Below are positions 19,401 to 26,491 of a DNA stretch of 64,000 nt, piece by piece. The stretch is taken from the NCBI RefSeq assembly GCF_008329715.1, contig NZ_VTSR01000005.1, positions 1 to 64,000 on the forward strand. The letters are read 5' to 3'. The DNA is from Gimesia chilikensis (GTDB lineage Bacteria; Planctomycetota; Planctomycetia; Planctomycetales; Planctomycetaceae). The position numbers and the translations under genes are program-made. Numbering within the stretch: position 1 is the first letter of the stretch; the number at the start of each line of letters is the position of its first letter. The notes beneath the pieces are model-generated. The model saw only the letters and a program-made list of their open reading frames with translations, was not told where the DNA came from and did no database searches.

Positions 19401-20521
19401 ATATTGACCCGGCAGGCAAACCACAGAAAGTGGAAGTCATCCTGCAATATCACAAAGGGCCCAGGCAGGATGTGCAGATCAACCCGAATGGTGAGACCCA
19501 AGTGAATTTTGAGCTGGCTCAAAGTGATTCCACTGATGAAGAAACGACAGACGCCCAACCAGCGATTGAGAAATTCCCCGTTGTGATCGCGCAACATCTG
19601 ATGTTACTCAACGGTCGGCAGCCGATCACCTGGGATGAATTAAACACGAGATTTGCTGAGTTGAAAAATCCTTCGAAAGTACAGCCCACCTTTTACATTA
19701 CCCGTGGCGCCATGGCTGCCAGGCGAATGGATGAATTTTTAAAATTCAGGAACCGGGTATTACGTAAGGGAATTCAGTTTCATGGGTTCAGCCAGGGGTC
19801 TCTTTCAGCTCGGGCTGATTACTACTACGACCACATCCAGACAGAGGCAGACCTGCAACCAGATCCAGCTGATAAACTGACCGGACGGATTGTGGATCTC
19901 AATGGCAAACCAGTTACCGATGCCGAAGTTGTATTGATCACTTCCGTGCCCGAATCGATCTCTTATAAGACTTACGAAATGGCTCTGGTTCAGGGACGCA
20001 TTCGCAATCCGCTCGAGCACAGGATGACTCGTTCAAATTCCCAGGGGGAGTTCACGCTTTACCCGCCGGCAGGAGAGGAATACTACATCATGGCCCTGCA
20101 CCCGGAACAGGGTTTCAAATTTGACAGTAACGAATCTTTTGCGTCTCAAAACGATATCAAACTCCTGCACTGGTCGGGTCTCAAGGTCAACCTTGCCAAA
20201 GTGCCGGAAGAAACCCAGACCGTCAATCTGAGTACCCGCGTTGATGCCCGCGCAGGCTGGCCCGAAATTTCCATCAATCAATATTGGAGCGACCTGCCTG
20301 CGGAGGCGCAAAAACAACAGTTCGCCTATCACCACATCCCGCCCATCAATCAGACATTGATCTCTCGCAACTTTCATAACGAGGACGGAAGCAGCATTGG
20401 GCTGGCAGGGGTCTCAGTCAGCCTGTTACCAGAAGAAGTACGTGAGATCAGCCTCGGTCCCCTTTCCAAACAGCAGTCACAACAACTGGAATGGATCCGC
20501 AATCGCTCAAACGGCAGATAA
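16397..20521 (+). CDS. Giant M56 sensor-protease with carboxypeptidase-regulatory repeats
   Basis: A 1374-residue membrane protein, about twice the length of BlaR1-type sensors. The N-terminal 380 or so residues form the M56 module: membrane segments near 10-36, 47-64, 149-166 and 363-380, zinc motif HELAH (H248, E249, H252), then the FNPGLWY and REFCCDEM motifs. A long extracytoplasmic part follows. It first has a beta-rich region of unknown type, then at least three carboxypeptidase-regulatory-like units, opening with KVSGNILLEDGSPVKSKG, KTTGRILDEAGQPVAGVKLY and LTGRIVDLNGKPVTDAEVVL. This suggests a large beta-sandwich ligand-binding or surface-contacting stalk. It is translationally coupled to the BlaI-type repressor. 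The signal sensed is unknown. Confidence 0.9.
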   Translation: MNDIFFLHPDFSLWLCLTLLHSLWIWTVIALFVCTADWFMKRVRVEKRYGFHLAALLIGLASLPLSFYYVMLRTTSVNSTVTLISAPRSTPVPTVTPAEKPGDHTFTPALPVTAPAPDLQSKETAQRFSPLPEQQAGSFISQWHWNRYLPWIAGGYLLGVSIMLFRLLRSMLQVNRLSSRAIQITEGPLVEIVSTLAFRWSLKLAPRIAETKELIVPTVVGLFRPLILLPTSMLSGLNPAELELILTHELAHIRRWDMWINLLQRLAETILFFNPGLWYMNRKINVLREFCCDEMTCNHEPCDQHAQRVNYASALLRVLELAHPQHPQTADLASLAVSGASPSEVRRRVARLFGEPLSEPFRLSRGFFWGVLTLALLSGPGIWAFQKTPGVRNSTSDESSLIFKDTQTAPAELELLTLGTYAETPQHWWTSDGRALDSIPYQIRDTSLPRGKNQVQRQVIYRFQDLPENSSVGCEFFLPQGEGENKFPLSSQATTVFNGRQQLAPDVFAYVFSVNRQAKAVNLRFKVASGSWDTKIRLPADNTYGDRGLSESGGSGETYHMQMSGPYQQQDRIVVVATHDNHDRQVRIIAVDKTGKEHRTSQSANSSISQNSYFTYRAYFKNLKLEDLDHFEFQARPYEFIGIIDVPLNPVETASQTPPKPRAKKTAERVKVSGNILLEDGSPVKSKGLLLHRSPGVYGTVGHFTDTFEGLFPEGPLVLFYHPEQYAPVRLDVGALKAGVSRNDLKMILKPGHAHQLKIHNVQGEPIPGATIVIHPNWGGSAGGPNYPLQSDEQGNVQLIHLADTAYDVKVSAPGYEPSQSKKLLVEADGTSTITLKASQKTTGRILDEAGQPVAGVKLYLKHQFGGQRPNAYSGSGKGTYWGSPLTKTDQTGRYELTEMTTDAQYLFVIEAPDGRRGIVQNIQAGQDQKFVIPDRRDLRITFSQEVIEKYSIKNGSKVAVRQRVICEPEDRSRYIELIGADVPIKVTESGGTALFPGLAIDIDPAGKPQKVEVILQYHKGPRQDVQINPNGETQVNFELAQSDSTDEETTDAQPAIEKFPVVIAQHLMLLNGRQPITWDELNTRFAELKNPSKVQPTFYITRGAMAARRMDEFLKFRNRVLRKGIQFHGFSQGSLSARADYYYDHIQTEADLQPDPADKLTGRIVDLNGKPVTDAEVVLITSVPESISYKTYEMALVQGRIRNPLEHRMTRSNSQGEFTLYPPAGEEYYIMALHPEQGFKFDSNESFASQNDIKLLHWSGLKVNLAKVPEETQTVNLSTRVDARAGWPEISINQYWSDLPAEAQKQQFAYHHIPPINQTLISRNFHNEDGSSIGLAGVSVSLLPEEVREISLGPLSKQQSQQLEWIRNRSNGR

Positions 20522-20711
20522 TCAGCTAGCGACCACAGTTCAATTGATGAATCCCAAAGTTCGCCCGCGATATTTTCGGTAGGATCAAGTTGTGATCCAC
20601 CGTTGGCTCCGCTACGCTTGAGAGAAACAAACTGGAAGCCATCTGTCATCACACAGATCGTTTCTCACTCTCAACCCACACTTGACCTGCCAAACAGGAT
20701 GGGACTTGAAC

Positions 20712-22670
20712 ATGCCAGTGACGCTCCGGCCCTTAACCTACCTCTACCTGTTTTCAAACAGCAGCGTCCCAGACAACAGCGGTAAACTCACACGCCTTTT
20801 GGGAACCGTCTGCCTGACGCTGATTATGGGGTTGAGTTCGCTCCCCTCTGTGTCCGCAGCTGAAGCATACGATGTAAAGGTGCTGAAGGATGTGATGGTC
20901 CCCATGCGGGATGGCGTCAAGCTGGCCACCGATGTCTATCTGCCAGCCCGGGGAGATGAAGCGGTCTCAGGACCATTCCCCGTGATCCATTTCCGCACCC
21001 CCTATGGAAAGACGGGGATGGGCGCCAGCACATCCAGATATTTTGTACGACTGGGCTATGTCGTCGTCGGACAGGATACGCGAGGTCGCGGCCAGTCGGA
21101 AGGAATCTGGCACTGGATGAGCGACGACCGGGACGACGGTAATGACGCCATCGAATGGATCGCAAAGCAACCCTGGTCAAACGGCAAGATCGGAATGCTG
21201 GGCTGTTCCTACGTGGGTGCAACCCAGCATCTGGCGGCGATGTCCCGCCCGCCACACCTGACTACGATCATCCCCTCCAATCCCTCAATCAACCACGGCA
21301 TTGGTGCCACGATTTACGGCGGTGCATTCCGCTTGCGGGTCTGGAAATGGGTCATCGGCAATGTCGCCCGCGGTAGTCGTCAGTCGCGTGATCCCGAATT
21401 GAAACGGGCACTGGAGGAACAGGCGGCGCAATGGCAGCACTATCTGCTCAATCTGCCTCTCCGCAGGGGAATGACGCCGCTACGAATCGCCCCCGAGTAC
21501 GAAAACATGCTGATCGAAATGCTGGAACATCGACGGAACGACGAATACTGGCGATTCAGCAACATCATCGAATACGTCGACGAGCACAAAGACATTCCGA
21601 CCTTGATGGTAGGTGGCTGGTATGACCTCTTCAGCAGTAGCACCACCGAAACATACATGGCTTTGAAGGGCACCAAACAATCGCCAACTCATTTGATCAT
21701 GGGCCCCTGGAAACACTGTGGACATCGGCAGTCACACGGTCAGGTGGACTTCGGTCCGGATGCTGCTTTGGGCATACTGGCCAGTGAACGTGAGTGGTTT
21801 GATCGCTGGCTGAAAGATGCTGATGATGACTTCGGTCAACAGCCCCCTTTTCAAAGTCCGGTGCGTCTGTTCGTGATGGGAACCGGCGATGGCCATAAAA
21901 CCGACGACGGGAAACTCTTTCACGGAGGTTACTGGCGAAATGAGGCGGACTATCCCCTGCCACAAGCCCGGCCTGTGAAGTTCTATCTGCAACCCGGTGG
22001 GATGCTCTCTCCCAATGTCCCCGCACAGGAAACCGCTTCTACCACGTTTGAATTTGATCCGCGTAACCCGGTTCCAACGGTCGGCGGTTGTGTGGTCGGT
22101 TCCAATACGCTGATGGTGGATGGTGCCTGGAATCAATGGGGTGGCAAGCACACTTGGAGCTGGCCCGTTTCTCTGCCACTCTCTGCCCGCAACGATGTGC
22201 TGGTCTTCATGACGCCTCCGCTGGAGCAGGATGTCGAAGTTGTCGGCCCCATCCGCGTCAAGTTGTGGGCCTCCTCGTCAGCCGTCGACACCGATTTTAC
22301 AGCCAAACTGATCGACGTGTATCCCTCCAGTTCTGATTTTCCGACGGGCTTTGATCTGATCATGGGAGACGGCATCATCCGAGCCCGCTATCGTGATTCG
22401 GATAAAACAGAAACCTTCATGACGCCGGGAGAAACTTACAAGTTCAACATCAAACTCGATCCCTGCGCGAACCGTTTCAAGAAAGGACATCGCATTCGCG
22501 TGGACATCTCCAGCAGTAACTTTCCCCGGTTCGATGTGAATCCCAATACGGGAGAACCAGCCAACGACTATCGCCGCAAAGTCACCGCAACCAATACCAT
22601 CTTTCACGACAGCCAGTATCCCTCGCACATTGTCCTGCCGGTGGTCCCTGTTAAAAATTCACAGGAGTGA
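20712..22670 (+). CDS. CocE/NonD-type secreted hydrolase (X-Pro dipeptidyl-peptidase fold)
   Basis: A roughly 652-residue alpha/beta hydrolase of the CocE/S15 family, whose members cleave esters, amides or Xaa-Pro peptides. The start is uncertain. ATG 20712 (MPVTLRPL) is chosen, and an in-frame ATG lies at 20682. The hydrophobic stretch LLGTVCLTLIMGLSS followed by SVSAAEAY is the export signal. The catalytic serine is S166 in GCSYVG, and GPWKHCGH (H335) carries the likely catalytic His. A C-terminal jelly-roll domain (about 430-650) is typical. The substrate is unknown. Confidence 0.9.
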   Translation: MPVTLRPLTYLYLFSNSSVPDNSGKLTRLLGTVCLTLIMGLSSLPSVSAAEAYDVKVLKDVMVPMRDGVKLATDVYLPARGDEAVSGPFPVIHFRTPYGKTGMGASTSRYFVRLGYVVVGQDTRGRGQSEGIWHWMSDDRDDGNDAIEWIAKQPWSNGKIGMLGCSYVGATQHLAAMSRPPHLTTIIPSNPSINHGIGATIYGGAFRLRVWKWVIGNVARGSRQSRDPELKRALEEQAAQWQHYLLNLPLRRGMTPLRIAPEYENMLIEMLEHRRNDEYWRFSNIIEYVDEHKDIPTLMVGGWYDLFSSSTTETYMALKGTKQSPTHLIMGPWKHCGHRQSHGQVDFGPDAALGILASEREWFDRWLKDADDDFGQQPPFQSPVRLFVMGTGDGHKTDDGKLFHGGYWRNEADYPLPQARPVKFYLQPGGMLSPNVPAQETASTTFEFDPRNPVPTVGGCVVGSNTLMVDGAWNQWGGKHTWSWPVSLPLSARNDVLVFMTPPLEQDVEVVGPIRVKLWASSSAVDTDFTAKLIDVYPSSSDFPTGFDLIMGDGIIRARYRDSDKTETFMTPGETYKFNIKLDPCANRFKKGHRIRVDISSSNFPRFDVNPNTGEPANDYRRKVTATNTIFHDSQYPSHIVLPVVPVKNSQE

Positions 22671-22743
22671 TTCGTTCCAGGTCTTTCACCTGAGCTCTGT
22701 GAAAACAGCTTTTGACAACTTCAAACCAGAGAGATCAATAATC

Positions 22744-23469
22744 ATGTCAGATCAGCGCGCCCGCATCGTTTCGCCTCGACTTTTACTGCTCACGTTCAGT
22801 TGCCTTCTCGCCAGCGGAGTCTCGGGAATCGTTGCCGCTGCGGAAGAATCACAGCCCGCAAAGCAGTTCCAGAGAATCCTGTTTCTGGGGAACAGTATCA
22901 CCCTGCATGGTCCTGCTCCCAAGATTGGCTGGAAGGGCAACTGGGGAATGGCGGCCAGCGGTCCCGAGAAAGACTATGTGCATCTGGTGACCAAAGCACT
23001 GACGAAGTCTCCATCCGAAAAACCGCAAACGATGGTGAAAAACATCGCCACGTTTGAAAGAAACTATGCAGACTACAATCTCAAGGAACACCTGCAGGAT
23101 GCGTTCTCATTCAAACCGGACCTGGTGATCCTCGCGATTGGTGAAAATGTCCCACAGCTGAAATCAGATGCGGAACAGACCCGCTTCAAAAGCAGCGTAG
23201 ATGAGTTGCTGAAACTGGTGCAGTCAGAGAGCCAGCCCACGATTATTGTCCGCAGCAGCTTCTGGTCTAATCCCGCCAAAGACACGGCATTGAAATCAGC
23301 CTGTGCACAGGCCGGCGGCACCTTTGTCGATATCAGCAAACTTGGTAAGAACGAAGCGAATTACGCCCGCGCAGAGCGAAAATTTGAACACGCCGGTGTG
23401 GCAGCCCATCCGGGTGACCAGGGAATGCAGGCGATCGCGGATGCCATCGTGAAAGCAGCGAAACCGTAG
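22744..23469 (+). CDS. Secreted SGNH/GDSL-family hydrolase
   Basis: A roughly 241-residue exported esterase-like protein. The start at 22744 (MSDQRARI) gives a basic N-terminus and a hydrophobic signal (LLLLTFSCLLASGVSGIVAA). Catalytic blocks are visible: GNSIT (block I, Ser nucleophile), IGENV (block III) and HPGDQG near the C-terminus (block V, His). The gene lies 73 bases after the CocE-type gene on the same strand and probably shares its transcript. Carbohydrate or lipid de-esterification is the family role; the substrate is unknown. Confidence 0.88.
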   Translation: MSDQRARIVSPRLLLLTFSCLLASGVSGIVAAAEESQPAKQFQRILFLGNSITLHGPAPKIGWKGNWGMAASGPEKDYVHLVTKALTKSPSEKPQTMVKNIATFERNYADYNLKEHLQDAFSFKPDLVILAIGENVPQLKSDAEQTRFKSSVDELLKLVQSESQPTIIVRSSFWSNPAKDTALKSACAQAGGTFVDISKLGKNEANYARAERKFEHAGVAAHPGDQGMQAIADAIVKAAKP

Positions 23470-23489
23470 AACGCCCCCGGAAACGCAAA

Positions 23490-23516
23490 AGGCCTTCGTC
23501 AGAGTGACGAAGGCCT
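23490..23516 (-). terminator. Hairpin, probably the terminator of the tRNA-Arg transcript
   Basis: Perfect eleven-base arms aggccttcgtc (23490-23500) and gacgaaggcct (23506-23516) enclose a five-base loop. Read on the minus strand the hairpin is followed by TTTTGCGTTT, a moderate T-run, so it suits the tRNA transcribed leftward. On the plus strand it would also lie just after the SGNH gene but has no T-run. A second small hairpin (23531-23551, attatctc/gagataat) sits between it and the tRNA. Confidence 0.6.
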
Positions 23517-23554
23517 GTCGTTGGTAAGCGATTATCTCAAGAGGAGATAATAAG

Positions 23555-23628
<74 letters not shown>

Positions 23629-23852
23629 CCGTCCCGATTGGGAAAGGGTATTTTAGCGAGCCCGTTCTCCGTTTTAAAGCGTTTCGGAAGCTGCATTTGA
23701 ATCTTTTTGGCAGCTCATCCCCGGTTTTGGGAGTGGAATCGCTCCCACAGTATGCTTTTTGACGGTTTTTCGGGCTCGAATCGAACCATTTGAGGATCGG
23801 CGCCTGTTGATATGAGACAGTTTTCAGCCTGATCAGGTTCCCGACCGCGCAA
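23629..23852. other. Intergenic region after the tRNA
   Basis: About 220 bases with no supportable gene or clear structure. Upstream elements for the leftward tRNA gene are expected here. Confidence 0.4.
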
Positions 23853-23885
23853 GAAAAAAGGCTCTGTTCCCTGGAAACAGAGCCT
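23853..23885 (-). terminator. Intrinsic terminator of the Gly/Tyr/His-rich protein gene
   Basis: On the minus strand, aggctctgtt and aacagagcct pair around a short loop and are followed by a run of six T. It lies about 50 bases after the stop codon at 23935. Confidence 0.9.
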
Positions 23886-23934
23886 GGTCTCACTAAAAGA
23901 CGGGACTAATCTGAGAGCTTTCTCAGTATCAACC

Positions 23935-24324
23935 TTAGTGATGGCCGTGATGGTGATGACCACGATGTCCATAACCGCCACGGTATCCACTTCGGTAACC
24001 GCTGCGATATCCGCCATAATAGCCGCCCCGGTAGCCGCTACCGCTGTAAATTCCGATCCCGAAGGAAGGACTGCTGTAGTAAAAGCCGCCCGATCCATAG
24101 CTGGGATACGAATTATAGTAACCACGGTATCCATAACTGGGATAAGAATAGCCATAGCCACCATAACCGGAATAGCATCCGTGGCCTGCTTCAGCCTGTT
24201 GGGTCGGCATCAGTAAAAACGTACCGCCGAGTACCAGTCCCATACACAGTGCCAGCTTCAGTCCTTTACGCTTTTTGGGAGTAGCTGGTTTGCCTGCATC
24301 AACCGTATCTGTGCTCTTTTGCAT
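23935..24324 (-). CDS. Gly/Tyr/His-rich secreted protein
   Basis: A 129-residue exported low-complexity protein. The start at 24324 (MQKSTDTVDAGK) is chosen over the upstream ATG at 24363 because aaggag lies eight bases before it. A lysine-rich stretch precedes a hydrophobic segment (LKLALCMGLVLGGTFLLMP), and the cleavage site is near QAEAGHG. The mature part is built of Gly, Tyr, Ser and Arg (GYSYPSYGYRG, RSGYRSGYRGGYG) and ends in HRGHHHHGHH, which may bind metal ions. No family assignment is made; an extracellular structural role is inferred. Confidence 0.75.
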   Translation of the reverse strand: MQKSTDTVDAGKPATPKKRKGLKLALCMGLVLGGTFLLMPTQQAEAGHGCYSGYGGYGYSYPSYGYRGYYNSYPSYGSGGFYYSSPSFGIGIYSGSGYRGGYYGGYRSGYRSGYRGGYGHRGHHHHGHH

Positions 24325-24813
24325 CGTTTCGCTCCTTGGAAAAATGAACCATCTGAGTGTCACAGACGAGTTGGAATCAGCATCCTCGCTATTTGTCTGG
24401 CACTCGGTTGCAGAACGGTTGAGAATCCTTCACTCATTACATACTTGTCCGCCTGCTCTGATTCTGAAAATCGCTATAAATGTGCCAAAAACCCAAACTG
24501 TAGATAGCCATCCCTAACCTGTTTTTAAATTCAGACTTAGGAAAACAGCTGATTCCGGCACCAGCGGCGGGTCAGAAAAAAGCGTCTCAGTCTTGCAACA
24601 GACGAGATCAATCTGATGCCAGTTAACCTGGCCATTCCGGCAGAAACTGCCGATCAAGTGGGTATAAAAAAACAAGCCTCCCATTCAAATGATCGGGCCG
24701 AACCAGATGAATGAAAGACTTGAGAATATTTGCCAAATTGAACCTGTCAGACAGGAACCGGCCCGACAAGATCAGCTAATACCTGATCAGGGCGGATCTA
24801 TTATAAATATGGA
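24325..24813. other. Intergenic region between two Tyr-rich protein genes
   Basis: About 490 bases with no supportable gene. A small hairpin gatcag/ctgatc lies at 24770-24788, just downstream of the next leftward gene's stop, but without a T-run on the minus strand. The promoter of the 24324 gene should lie in the left part. Confidence 0.45.
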
Positions 24814-25104
24814 TTACCATCCATAATAGAAACCGAAACCGGGTGAGTAATAACCGCCCCGGTAACCACGGTACCCACGATAATAACTACCATGGTTATA
24901 CCTGCGATTATGTCGGCGGTAATGGTTTCGGTATCGATTGTAGGAACGTCGATAATCCCGCCTTGCATGGCGGTAATTTCGTTCAAATTTACGATAGTTG
25001 TTACGTGCCCGTTTCCAGGCAGGTGGCCTTGCCTCGGTTGTGTGTGTGGCCCCGAGTAAAAATACACTACTCACGAGCAGGGCGATGGTCAGTGCACGTT
25101 TCAT
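24814..25104 (-). CDS. Small Tyr/Arg-rich secreted protein
   Basis: A 96-residue protein with a cleavable signal peptide (hydrophobic ALTIALLVSSVFLLGA; cleavage near THTTEA). The mature chain is very basic and aromatic: repeated Tyr/Arg/His/Asn with the pattern NxYRxxxRxY, then GYRGYRGGYYSP and a C-terminal FYYGW. aaggaga eight bases upstream supports the ATG at 25104. Its layout, leader and composition match the Gly/Tyr/His-rich gene at 23935-24324, so the two are probably a pair of related surface proteins. The function is unknown. Confidence 0.7.
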   Translation of the reverse strand: MKRALTIALLVSSVFLLGATHTTEARPPAWKRARNNYRKFERNYRHARRDYRRSYNRYRNHYRRHNRRYNHGSYYRGYRGYRGGYYSPGFGFYYGW

Positions 25105-25357
25105 GGTCTTGTCTCCTTGATAAGGACCCTGTTGTTGCCTGACTTCATCCCTGTTTGAATGAAACCAGAAGTCAAAAAATCTTTGACTGTCTTATCAGAG
25201 GGAAAATGCAATAGCTGTGCCATTTGCGTAGAATTTGACGATCAATCGCCTAAACCATGACAGAGATTCGGCTTAAAGAGAGTTTTTTACTCAAGTCCGT
25301 GCAGAGCCACTATTTGAAACCGTTGTAGAATTGAAAAAAGTGTGGTCGAAAAGAGAA
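25105..25357. other. Intergenic region left of the FAH-family gene
   Basis: About 250 bases, A/T-rich, with no supportable gene. The promoter of the leftward 24814-25104 gene is expected here. Confidence 0.4.
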
Positions 25358-25400
25358 CAATAAAGCCGCCCACCGGCCAGTCTTGCTGATTGATGGGCGG
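25358..25400 (-). terminator. Terminator-like hairpin after the FAH-family gene
   Basis: Arms ccgccca (25366-25372) and tgggcgg (25394-25400) pair around a 21-base loop. On the minus strand the stem is followed by CTTTATTG, a weak T-run. It lies about 30 bases after the stop at 25431. Confidence 0.6.
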
Positions 25401-25430
25401 ACAACTCCCGTTCTCTGCAAGAACCTGCAT

Positions 25431-26363
25431 TTAAACAACAGGGTTTTGCAGGACACCAATTCCTTCAATCTCGGCTTGCATCTCATCCCCAGGTTTGAGG
25501 AATTTATTCTTCGAGGCACCAACGCCGCTGGGCGTTCCGGTGGAAATAACATCACCCGGTTCCAGTTGTACAAAGCTGGAAATAAATTCAACGATCGCTG
25601 CCACGGGAAAGATCATCTCTGCGGTAGACGAATCCTGCTCCACCTCTCCATTGACGGAGAGTTTCATTTTGAGCTGCTGTGGATCTTCAATATCACAGGC
25701 CGGAGTGACACAGGGGCCCATCGGGCAGAAGGTATCGTGCCACTTACCGTGTAACCAGTCGAAGAAGCCGTCCTTTTCCCGCTGGGTCCGCTCCGGGTTG
25801 GGACGGAACTTGCGGTCGGAGATATCATTGATCACGGTATAGCCGGCCACGTAATCGAGGGCCTCTGCTTCTGAGACTCCCTTACAGGATTTCCCGATCA
25901 CAATCCCCAGTTCCAGTTCCCAGTCAATATGATCGGGTGAGACAGCAGGAATTTTCACCGGCTGTCCCGGATGAGTGAGAGTCGTCGTTGGAGGCTTCAT
26001 GAACACATAGGGGAACGTCTTCTGACGCTCTTCGGCTTTGCCGCCCCCTTCTTCGATGTGTTTTGAATAATTCCCAGCCAGAAGCAGCAGCTTGGAAGGC
26101 TCAGGCACGGGCACGAGCAACTGCACATCTTCCAGCATGATCGACATCGGAAAGAGTTCTTCATCCATGGACTGCTTCAACTGCTGCTCGATCACCAGGA
26201 TCATTTCCCGCTGTGCCCCGCCGGGGAGAAAGGGAATCAGTCCCTCAGATTCATCAATCTCGACGCCCGCCAGGTCCGCTGCAGCACTCAGGGGCAGAAC
26301 GGAATCTTCTGTATAAAAACCGCAGGCAATCTGGTTATCTAACTGATAGCGACACAGTCTCAT
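25431..26363 (-). CDS. Fumarylacetoacetate hydrolase-family enzyme
   Basis: A 310-residue soluble enzyme with the FAH fold. The family includes fumarylacetoacetases, oxo-heptenedioate isomerases/decarboxylases and ureidoglycolate lyases, all acting on 2-oxo or diketo acids with a divalent metal. Metal-ligand motifs are visible: the WELELGIVIG segment (two Glu) and GYTVINDISDR (Asp). The C-terminal SFVQLEPGDVISTGTPSGVG is the family signature. aggag precedes the start at a normal distance. No neighbouring catabolic genes point to a pathway, so the exact reaction is open. Confidence 0.9.
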   Translation of the reverse strand: MRLCRYQLDNQIACGFYTEDSVLPLSAAADLAGVEIDESEGLIPFLPGGAQREMILVIEQQLKQSMDEELFPMSIMLEDVQLLVPVPEPSKLLLLAGNYSKHIEEGGGKAEERQKTFPYVFMKPPTTTLTHPGQPVKIPAVSPDHIDWELELGIVIGKSCKGVSEAEALDYVAGYTVINDISDRKFRPNPERTQREKDGFFDWLHGKWHDTFCPMGPCVTPACDIEDPQQLKMKLSVNGEVEQDSSTAEMIFPVAAIVEFISSFVQLEPGDVISTGTPSGVGASKNKFLKPGDEMQAEIEGIGVLQNPVV

Positions 26364-26491
26364 GGTCTTTCAACTCCTGATCGGGATCTGCAAATCGGTG
26401 GGTCAGTCTTGATGACGGAACGAATTCCTGAATGAATCTCTCCCTGTTCATGCTAACGTCTGAGGCAGGAAAGACCAGTTTGCAGGAACGT

